Assembly (NCBI RefSeq): GCF_011682055.1
Contig: NZ_JAAQOM010000028.1
Location: 1 to 58,824, forward strand
Length of the DNA: 58,824 nt
Source of the DNA: Telluria antibiotica
Lineage (GTDB): Bacteria; Pseudomonadota; Gammaproteobacteria; Burkholderiales; Burkholderiaceae_D
Reading direction: 5' to 3'
The notes below the pieces were generated by a model. It worked only from the letters and a program-made list of their open reading frames with translations. It had not been told where the DNA came from and ran no database searches. This document shows, piece after piece, positions 33,237 to 41,000 of this stretch (positions within the stretch are counted from its first letter, which is position 1; each line of letters starts with the position of its first letter). The translations under genes and the position numbers were made by a program.

Positions 33237-34001
33237 ATGATCATCAAACTGCCCCCGTTCCGCCGCGCCGCCATCGCCCTCGCCCTGACCGCCTGGCTGC
33301 CCCTGCAGGCGCACGCCGGCCTGCTCGACGACGACGAGGCACGCAAGGCGATCCTGGACCTGCGCGCCAAGGTCGACGCACTGGCACGCGACGTCAACGC
33401 CCGCATGGACACGAAGGCCGACAAATCGATCGGCGTCGACATGCTGAACCAGCACGAGCAGACCATGCAGGAGATCTCGCGCCTGCGCGGCCAGGTCGAA
33501 GTCCTCGCGAACGAGATCGCCAACGCGCAAAAGAACCAGAAGGACTTGTACGCCGACCTCGACGCCCGCATCAAGAAGCTCGAGCCGCGCCAGGAAACGA
33601 TCGACGGCCAGACGGCCGAAGTGCTGCCGAGCGAAAAGAAGACGTACGACGCCGCGATGGACCTGTTCAAGTCGGGCGACTACAAGACGGCCGCCACCGC
33701 ACTGCAGGACTTCGTCCGCCGCTTCCCCGACTCCGCGTACGCGGCCAACGCGCAGTACTGGCTCGGCAACGCCTATTACGCGCAGCGCGACTACAAGAAC
33801 GCGATCGCCGCGCAGGAAGCCGTCGTCGCCAACTACGGCACGAGCGCGAAGGCGCCCGACGCCATGCTCAACATCGCCTCCAGCTACACGGAACTGAAGG
33901 ACAAGAAGAACGCCAAGAAGGCCTTGCAGCACCTCGTCTCGAAGTACCCGGACTCGGCCGCCGCACAAGCCGCGAAGGACCGCCTGGCCGCGCTGAAGTA
34001 A
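33237..34001 (+). CDS. cpoB: Cell division coordinator CpoB (YbgF)
   Basis: Periplasmic TPR protein that, in E. coli, couples Tol-Pal energy state to PBP1B activity at the septum. A signal peptide (AIALALTAWLPLQAHAG) is followed by a trimerising coiled coil (about residues 30-110, DLRAKVDALARDVNARMDTK onward) and three TPRs: YDAAMDLFKSGDYKTAATAL, ANAQYWLGNAYYAQRDYKNA and ASSYTELKDKKNAKKALQ. 254 residues. It starts at MIIKLPPFRRAAIAL with a weak AGAGG upstream. Confidence 0.95.
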   Translation: MIIKLPPFRRAAIALALTAWLPLQAHAGLLDDDEARKAILDLRAKVDALARDVNARMDTKADKSIGVDMLNQHEQTMQEISRLRGQVEVLANEIANAQKNQKDLYADLDARIKKLEPRQETIDGQTAEVLPSEKKTYDAAMDLFKSGDYKTAATALQDFVRRFPDSAYAANAQYWLGNAYYAQRDYKNAIAAQEAVVANYGTSAKAPDAMLNIASSYTELKDKKNAKKALQHLVSKYPDSAAAQAAKDRLAALK

Positions 34002-34032
34002 GCCGCGCGTGTCCGTATTGCACCGTGACCGT

Positions 34033-34061
34033 TTGACACGGTCGCGGTTCCCCCCTATAAT
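34033..34061 (+). promoter_or_regulatory. Consensus sigma70 promoter of the tRNA-Lys gene
   Basis: TTGACA (34033-34038), exactly 17 bp, TATAAT (34056-34061): a perfect match in all 12 core positions and spacing. Transcription should begin about 6 nt before the mature tRNA. Confidence 0.93.
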
Positions 34062-34073
34062 CTTGCTTCTTTC

Positions 34074-34149
34074 GGGTCGTTAGCTCAGTTGGTAGAGCAG
34101 CGGACTTTTAATCCGTTGGTCGCTGGTTCGAGCCCAGCACGGCCTACCA
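34074..34149 (+). tRNA. tRNA-Lys (anticodon TTT)
   Basis: A 76-nt cloverleaf beginning GGGTCGTTAGCTCAGTTGGT. The anticodon loop CTTTTAA has TTT, the T arm is GCTGGTTCGAGCCCAGC, and CCA is encoded at the 3' end. The acceptor stem GGGTCGT/ACGGCCT closes with G-U pairs at positions 1-72 and 4-69. It has its own promoter and terminator, and stands between cpoB and the minus-strand transglycosylase-like gene. Confidence 0.97.
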
Positions 34150-34167
34150 GAATTCAGCAGCAGCAAG

Positions 34168-34200
34168 CAAGGCGTGACGAGTGATCGTGACGCCTTTTTT
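34168..34200 (+). terminator. Terminator after tRNA-Lys
   Basis: GGCGTGACG and CGTGACGCC form a 9-bp stem with one internal G-G mismatch and a 6-base loop, followed by six Ts. Confidence 0.85.
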
Positions 34201-34215
34201 GTTTCTATCGTCCGC

Positions 34216-34734
34216 TCACGCCGTCATCGCGTGCAGCGCCCCGACGTCGTCCGGATCGCGTTCCAGCCGCTCCGCCGCCGCCCGGATCTTTCGGTAGTAC
34301 AGGCCGTTGCGCACGCCTCGATAATCCATGTACGCCACCGCGACCGGGTCCGGCCGATGCTCGCGCCGCGCCCGGTCGATCAGGACCTGCAGATAGCGCG
34401 TGCCCGTCCGGATGTTCGTCGCCTCGTCGATGAAGGCAGGACTCTCGTGGAAGGTGTCGGCGGCGGCGTACAGCGCGGGCTCCGTGCGGCGCCCGGCGGG
34501 CGGCTTGCACAGGTTGTCGAGCCGGAACAGCTCGCGGTTCGCCACCTTCAGCACCTGCATCAGCCCGCGCGCGCTGCTGCCTTCGGGCTGCGCGCACGCA
34601 TCGAAGCGGGACTCCATGTAGATCTGGCACACGATGACGGCGTCCGGCACGCACGAGCGGTTGTTCTCGTGCACGAGCCGCTGGATCTCGCGCAGGCGCG
34701 CGACGGGTTGCTGTGGAACAGTCCGGTCGGCCAT
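34216..34734 (-). CDS. Transglycosylase-like (SLT/lysozyme-fold) protein without signal peptide, 172 aa
   Basis: A goose-lysozyme/SLT-type fold is indicated by VCQIYMESRFDACAQPEGSS (putative catalytic Glu), ARGLMQVLKVANRE, ATNIRTGTRYLQVLIDRAR and VAVAYMDYRG, in the order of lytic transglycosylases. Unlike the gene at 4.4 kb it has no signal peptide, lipobox or membrane anchor; the N-terminus MADRTVPQQPVARLREIQRL is hydrophilic. It would need another export route (phage holin, type VI secretion) or act inside the cell. No phage or secretion genes are nearby, so its role is open. The 34735-34905 gap to the divergent nucleotidase gene presumably holds both promoters. Confidence 0.75.
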   Translation of the reverse strand: MADRTVPQQPVARLREIQRLVHENNRSCVPDAVIVCQIYMESRFDACAQPEGSSARGLMQVLKVANRELFRLDNLCKPPAGRRTEPALYAAADTFHESPAFIDEATNIRTGTRYLQVLIDRARREHRPDPVAVAYMDYRGVRNGLYYRKIRAAAERLERDPDDVGALHAMTA

Positions 34735-34905
34735 GTCGCCTCCTTCGTCGTCAAGGCCCTATCGTGCTACCCACCTCGCATGCGCGGTTTGCGCACGCTC
34801 AGCCGGGGGCGAGCTATGATTGCTTGGACTCAAGTGCCTCACCGGCCCCGCGCTCGATAATTTCCGTTTGGAATGCTCCCGTCCCGCCACCAAGGAACCC
34901 GCGCC

Positions 34906-35916
34906 ATGCCTCTCGATCTCTCCGACACACTCGTCGTCGGCATCTCCGCCACCGCCCTGTTCGACCTGGCGGAAGCCGATGCCGTCTACAAGGCCAGGTA
35001 CGCCAAGAATCCCAATAGCGCGCTGGAGGAATACCGCGCCTACATGCTCGAACGCGAAAGCGAGCCGCTGCGCGACGGCACCGGCATGGCGCTCGCGCGC
35101 GCCCTGCTCGGCCTCAACCGCTACGCCGAATCCGACGCGAAGCCCCTGGTCGACGTCGTCGTCATGTCGCGCAACAGTCCGGAGACGGGCGTGCGCGTCT
35201 TCAACAACATCCGTTCGCGCGGCCTCCCGATCTCGCGCCACGCGTTTACCGGGGGCGAATCCGTCGTCGACTACCTGGACGCGTTCGACGTCGACCTGTT
35301 CCTGACGACCAACGTCGAGGACGCCCAGCGCGTGATCGACGCGCAAGCGTGCGCCGCCGCGATCCTGAAGGCGCCGCCGCATGCGGCCGAGGCGCCGCCC
35401 GACGACCAGGTGCGCATCGCGTTCGACGGCGACGCCGTGCTGTTCGACGAGTCCAGCGAGCTCGTGTACAAAACGGAAGGCCTGGACCGCTTCCACACGA
35501 TCGAGGACGAGAAGCAGAACGAACCGATGAAGGACGGCCCCTACGCGATCCTGCTGCGCAAGCTGGCGCGCCTGCAGGAACGGCTGCCGTTCGGCGCGGA
35601 CGTGTCGCCCGTGCGCATCGCGATCGTCACGGCGCGCAGTGCGCCGGCCGAGATGCGGGTCATCAACACCCTGCGCCACTGGGGCGTGTACGTGAACGAG
35701 ATCTTCTTCCTTGGCGGCGTGGCGAAGTCGAAGATCGTCAAGGCGTTCCGCGCGCACCTGTTCTTCGACGACCAGGACCTGCACCTCGACCCGGCCGCGC
35801 GCCACGTCCCGTCCGGGCGGGTGCCCTACCGCTCCGATTCGCCGCTGTTCACGCCGCTGCCGCTCGACTTGTCGGCCGACCCGCCGCTGCTCGTGGAAAA
35901 AGTAGAAGCGGGCTGA
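34906..35916 (+). CDS. Cytosolic 5'-nucleotidase (cN-I-like)
   Basis: A 336-residue protein matching the bacterial 5'-nucleotidase family related to eukaryotic cN-I, which dephosphorylates nucleoside monophosphates. HAD-like elements are seen in LVVGISATALFDL (N-terminal nucleophile region), VVVMSRNSPETGVRVFNNI, RIAFDGDAVLFDESSEL, VTARSAPAEMRVINTLRHWG and AHLFFDDQDLHLD. AAGGA lies upstream of MPLDLSDTLV. Its 3' end overlaps the 3' end of pbpC tail-to-tail by 91 bp. Confidence 0.9.
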   Translation: MPLDLSDTLVVGISATALFDLAEADAVYKARYAKNPNSALEEYRAYMLERESEPLRDGTGMALARALLGLNRYAESDAKPLVDVVVMSRNSPETGVRVFNNIRSRGLPISRHAFTGGESVVDYLDAFDVDLFLTTNVEDAQRVIDAQACAAAILKAPPHAAEAPPDDQVRIAFDGDAVLFDESSELVYKTEGLDRFHTIEDEKQNEPMKDGPYAILLRKLARLQERLPFGADVSPVRIAIVTARSAPAEMRVINTLRHWGVYVNEIFFLGGVAKSKIVKAFRAHLFFDDQDLHLDPAARHVPSGRVPYRSDSPLFTPLPLDLSADPPLLVEKVEAG

Positions 35917-38033
35917 TCAAGGCCCACCGCGCCCCGCACCTCGAAGGGGGCGGCGGCGACCGCCCGGCCATCGCTCCCCACCAGCTTCAGTTCGTGTTTG
36001 CCCGGCTGCGGCGCCCACGTGGCCGTCCCATCGGCCGGGCCTGCATCATTGCCGTCAAGCTCCCAACGCAGGCCCGCACCGCCGTACGCGCGGAACGTCA
36101 TGCGCTGCAGCGGCGCGGGGATGTCGGGGTCGAGGGCGATGACGCTGTCCGCGGCGGGATACGCGATGCGGGGCGTGCGCTTCGCGGGTGCCAGCAGCTC
36201 CACGACGGCGGTCTCCGTGCCGCGTACGAACCACTCGGCGCGCTCGGGCTCCACGGCCGGGACGAAGCGCACCGCCTGGCGCACGAGGCCAGGCGGCGCG
36301 GCGGGCGCGCGGCTCGGGCGGTCGCGGTGCAGATAGTCCGTCACGTCACGCCACAGCGGCGCCGCGCCCGACACGCCGGACACGTCCCACATCGAGCGCC
36401 CGTCGAAATTCCCCACCCACACGCCGACCGTGTAGCGGTCCGAGAAGCCCACGCACCAGTTGTCGCGCATGTCCTTGCTAGTGCCCGTCTTGACGGCGCT
36501 CCAGAAGCCCGTCGCCAGTTCGTTCGACAGGCCGAACGTCGTGCTGCGCGCGGCGCGGTCGGACAGGATGTCGGCCACGATGAAGCTCGCGCGCGCATCC
36601 AGCACGCGCCGCTTGGCGGCCGCGGCGCGCGGCACGAACGTCACGCCGTCGTGCAGCCCGCCGTTCGCCAGCGTGCGATAGGCGTTCGCCAATTCGAGCA
36701 GGCTGACGTCGCCCGAGCCGAGCGCCAGCGACCACCCGTAGAACTCGGGCGCTTCCGTGAGGCTCGTGATGCCCAGCTGCCGCAGGCGCTCGTGGAAGCG
36801 CTCCAGCCCCGCCAGCATCAACGTGCGCACGGCGGGGACGTTGAGCGAGCCGGCGAGGCTCGTGCGCACGCTGGCCGCGTCGCGGTATTGATGATCGTAG
36901 TTCTGCGGCACGTACAGGCCGCCGACGGTCGGGATGTCGACGGGGGTGTCGTCCAGCAGCGACGCGGCCGTCAGCTGGCCCCGTTCCAGCGCCAGCTCGT
37001 ACAGGAACGGCTTCAACGTGGAGCCGGCCTGGCGCAGCGCCGTCACGCCGTCGACCTCGCCCGCGCCGCCGTTCGCGACGTACGCCAGCACCTCGCCGCT
37101 CGCATTGTCGATGACGACGACGGCGCCGTCCCCCACGTTGCGTTCGGCCAGCTCGGCAAGCCGGCGACGCAGCGCGGCGGCGGCGAAGCGCTGCAGGCCG
37201 GCGTCGAGCGTGCTGCGCACGACGCTGCCCGGACCGCCGCCCAGCCGGCGCGCCAGTTGCGGCGTCGTGCCCGTCGTTGCCGCCACGGGCGCCGACGGCG
37301 GCGGCGCCGCGCGCGCGAACGCGGCGTCGACTTCCCATTCGATGGCCGCACAATCGGCGCGCGGGTCGAGCTCGCGCGCGAGCGCGCACGCGCGCCGCGC
37401 GACGAGCGCGGGCGCCGCCGTCGGCGCACGCAGCAAGCTGGCGAGGATCGCGGCCTCGCCCGCGTCGAGCCCAGACGGCGCCTTGCCGAACAACCCGCGC
37501 GCGGCGGCGCCGATGCCTTGCAGCTCGCCGCGGTAGCTGGCCAGGTTCAGATAGGCTTCGAGGATCTGGCGCTTGCTCCATCCCGCTTCCAGCTCGCGCG
37601 CGGCGAGCGCCTGGTCCCATTTGCGCGCCCACGTGCGGCCGGCCGAACGGGGCGCGAGCTTCGGGTCGAGCAGGCCGGCAAGCTGCATCGTGATCGTCGA
37701 CGCCCCGCGCGTGCGCGTGCCCACGGCGCCGAACAGATTGTCCCAGGCGGCCTTGCCGATGGCCTGGAAGTCGATGCCGCCGTGTTCCATGAAGCGCTGG
37801 TCTTCCGCCTGCAGCACGGCGCGGCCGACGGTGGGCGAGATGTCGTCCAGCGCGACCCACGCCGTGCGCCGGCCCGCCATGTCGACGCGCACCGAGGCGA
37901 TCGTCTCGCCGTGGCGGTCCAGCAAGGTCGTATCCGACGAGCGCCACGCCGCCTTCACGTCCTGTGGCGCGGGCACGGCGGCCCACAGCGGGACCGCGAC
38001 CAGCAGCAGCAACCACGCAGCCCTCGACTTCAT
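35826..38033 (-). CDS. pbpC: Penicillin-binding protein 1C (bifunctional glycosyltransferase/transpeptidase)
   Basis: Class A PBP of the 1C type, 735 residues, anchored by an N-terminal hydrophobic segment (AAWLLLLVAVPLWAAV). The GT51 domain has AVLQAEDQRFMEHGGIDFQ (catalytic Glu) and TRGASTITMQLAGLL. The transpeptidase domain has the SxxK motif in GSTLKPFLYEL (about residue 336), SLN in LAGSLNVPAVRTL and KTG in AVKTGTSKDMRDNW. The C-terminal PBP1C domain includes PADSVIALDPDIPAPLQRM and a Ser/Gly-rich tail. It starts 7 bp after the stop of the alpha-2-macroglobulin gene, the classic pairing in which A2M traps proteases and PBP1C mends the wall. Confidence 0.95.
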   Translation of the reverse strand: MKSRAAWLLLLVAVPLWAAVPAPQDVKAAWRSSDTTLLDRHGETIASVRVDMAGRRTAWVALDDISPTVGRAVLQAEDQRFMEHGGIDFQAIGKAAWDNLFGAVGTRTRGASTITMQLAGLLDPKLAPRSAGRTWARKWDQALAARELEAGWSKRQILEAYLNLASYRGELQGIGAAARGLFGKAPSGLDAGEAAILASLLRAPTAAPALVARRACALARELDPRADCAAIEWEVDAAFARAAPPPSAPVAATTGTTPQLARRLGGGPGSVVRSTLDAGLQRFAAAALRRRLAELAERNVGDGAVVVIDNASGEVLAYVANGGAGEVDGVTALRQAGSTLKPFLYELALERGQLTAASLLDDTPVDIPTVGGLYVPQNYDHQYRDAASVRTSLAGSLNVPAVRTLMLAGLERFHERLRQLGITSLTEAPEFYGWSLALGSGDVSLLELANAYRTLANGGLHDGVTFVPRAAAAKRRVLDARASFIVADILSDRAARSTTFGLSNELATGFWSAVKTGTSKDMRDNWCVGFSDRYTVGVWVGNFDGRSMWDVSGVSGAAPLWRDVTDYLHRDRPSRAPAAPPGLVRQAVRFVPAVEPERAEWFVRGTETAVVELLAPAKRTPRIAYPAADSVIALDPDIPAPLQRMTFRAYGGAGLRWELDGNDAGPADGTATWAPQPGKHELKLVGSDGRAVAAAPFEVRGAVGLDQPASTFSTSSGGSADKSSGSGVNSGESER

Positions 38034-38040
38034 GCCGGCC

Positions 38041-41000
38041 TCACTGCACGACGACGCCCGCATTCGGCACCTCGCCGAACATCTCGGGCGCGTACATCGC
38101 TTCCACGCGCGTCGGGGGCAGCGAGAACCGGCCCTCGTTGTTCAGCCGTACCGTATATTCGACGGTGAAGCGGCCCTTCGGCACCCATTCGTAGTACGCG
38201 CGGTAGCCCGCGTGCGTGCGCTCCTCGAACGCGGGCCACGTCCAGCCGGTGCGGCGTTCGCCGGACGTCGCGATGCGCGCATCGCGGCCCAGCCCCGAAC
38301 CGAGCACGCCGGCGCCGGCAGGGATCGGATCGTCGACGACGACCCACGTCATGTCGGACTGCGCGTCGATATCGAGGTGCACGCGGTAGACGTCGCCGCG
38401 CGACCACGCGCCCTTGGTCTTCTGCTCGACGGGCGTGACGGTGCGCGCGATACGGTAGCCGGACGACAGCGGCGCGGCGAGCGGGATCGCGGCGAGGCTC
38501 TGCACGGTCGCCCACGGCTTGCCGCCGCCGAGCTGGCGCAACGTGAGCGTCCCGCGGCCCTGTGGCCAGCCCTGCAGCACGGTCGCGGGCACGGGCCCGG
38601 TCCAGCTGACGGGCTTCCCATCCGCGCCGGTCATCGCCAGGTTGGCGCTGCCCGTTACCGGTTCGCGCTCGTAGGTCTCGGAAAAGCGCTTCAGCGCGAC
38701 GACGCCCCAGGCGTTGGCCGTCGTCGTATCCCAATGGCCGCGGTGCTGGCGGCCCAGCGCGCCGCGCGCGAGGCGGCCCGCGTCGATCTTCCACGCGGGG
38801 TCGCCCAGGGTCGCCAGCAGCAGGCGGTTGGCGTTGACGTCGGCGGACGTCATGAGCCACCACCAGCCGTCGGCGCGCTCCGTCGAAAAGCCCATCGTCG
38901 TGCCCTGCAGGTTCAGGCGCGCGCGCAGCACCTGCGTGGCCTCGGCCAGCCGTTCGGCGCGGCGCGGCAGGCCTTGCGTGCGCTTGAGGATCAGATACCA
39001 GTCGATGACTGCCGACGTGGGCCACAGGTTCGGACGGACGTCGATCGAGTCGAGCATCCCGGGCTGCACCGTCGTGTCGAGCGACAGCGCTTCCAGCGCG
39101 GCCAGCTTGCGCACCGCGAGCTCGCCCGCCGCGCGCGGATTGCCGCGCACGATCTTCCCTTCCACGAACGCGGCGAGGCCCGCTTCCATGCGGCCGCGCA
39201 GCTCGTCCGGGATCGCGTAGCCCGCTTCGTTCGTCACGGACAGCACGTACGCTGTAAGCACGTCGCTGCCCTCGTCCATCGGCGCGAAATACTTGACGAG
39301 GCCATCGCCGTCCAGGTGCGCCGGCAACGTCGCGACGACCGTGTCCCACATCGCCCGGTCCTGCAGCGCCACGGCGCGCGACGTACGCTGCTCGAAGCAG
39401 GAATACGGATACGCGGCCATGTAGTCGTGCACGCCGGGCAGGTCGCCGCCCAGGCGCGCCTGCAACGTCGTGCGGATGCCGCCGCGGCCCGGCAGCGCGT
39501 CCTTCGGGCGCTCGATGGGCATCGTCTGCGTGCCGTCGACCTGCACGAGCGTCGCCTGCAGGGTGCGCACGGGGATGGCGGCGCTCACCTGCTGCGTCAC
39601 GCGCATGCGGTCGCCCGCGCCGTCGCCGGCCGCCGCGACGTCCCATTGCAGCTTGCTCACGCCGACGGGCACCGTGTAGTCCCAGCCGATCTCGCGCGCT
39701 TCGCCCGGTTCCAGCGCGACGTCCTGATGGGGCAGCGCCTGCGCCTTGCCGGCGTCCGCCGCGACGGCCGCATCCAGCCGCACGGCGAGCCGATGGTCGG
39801 ACGCGTTGCGCACCGTGAAGCCGGCGCGCAGGCGGTCGCCCTCGCGCACCTGCGGCGGAAGGCCCGCGACCACCATCAGGTCCTGCGTCGTGCGGATGTC
39901 CGTCGCGCCCGTGCCGAACAGGCCGGCGCCGCCGTTCGCGACGGCGACGATGCGGAACGACGTCAGCGAATCGTTCAGCGGCACGTCGACGTGCGCCTCG
40001 CCGTTCGCGTCGAGGACGACCTTGCCCTTCCACAGCAGCAGCGTCTCGAACAGTTCGCGTCCGGCACTGCGCCCGCCCCCACCGCCGTGCGGGAACGCCT
40101 TGCGGCCGAAGTGGCGCTTGCCCACCACCTGCATCTGCGCCGTCGACGTCTCCACCTGCAGGCTGCGCTCGCGCATCATCGTCTCCAGCAGGTTCCAGCT
40201 CGTGTTGGGCATGAGTTCCAAGAGGCCCGCATCGACGGCGGCGACGGCGACTTCCGTGCCGGCCGCCGGCCGCGCGCCGTCCGGGCCGCGCACGCGGATG
40301 GCGACGCGCGCCTGCTCGCGCACCTTGTACACGGGCTTGTCGGCCGCGACGTCGACCTTCAGTTCATGGCCGCGCCAGCCCACGCGGATCGGCGCGATCC
40401 CGAGTTTATAGGCGGGCTTGCCGAGGTCGACGAGCGCCGTCGGCTGCACGCCCGCCACGCGCCCGCGCACGACGAGGGCCGACACGAACACGTTCGGCGC
40501 ATAGCTGGCTTTGATCGGAATGGCGATCGTCTGGTCGCGCCCGGACAAGTGCCGCACATACGTGTCGAGGATGCCCTCGCGCTCGACGGTCACGAGCACG
40601 GTCGCGCGCCGGAACGGGCTGCGCACCTGGAAGCGCGCCTCGTCGCCCGGCTCGTAGCGCTTCTGCGCGGGCAGCAGGTCGATGCGGTCGTGGTCGGCCG
40701 TCGCGAACCACTGCTCTTCATCGCCGGCCACATACACTTCGCGGTTCGTCGCGGCCACGCGCTGCTGCGGATCCGTCGCGCGGGCGCGCAGGATCAGGTC
40801 GCCGTCGACGGGGGCCTTCGTGTCGCACAGCAGCAGGCCCCGTTCATCGGTCGTGCCGCTGCACGCGTCGCCCACGCGCTTGATCTCGCTGCTGTTCTCG
40901 TACGCGTAGAAGCCGCCGACGAGACGGCGCCGGTGCGAGTACGTCATGCGTTTCAGGATGTCGACCGTCACCGGCACGTTCGCGACGGGCTTGCCCGTCA

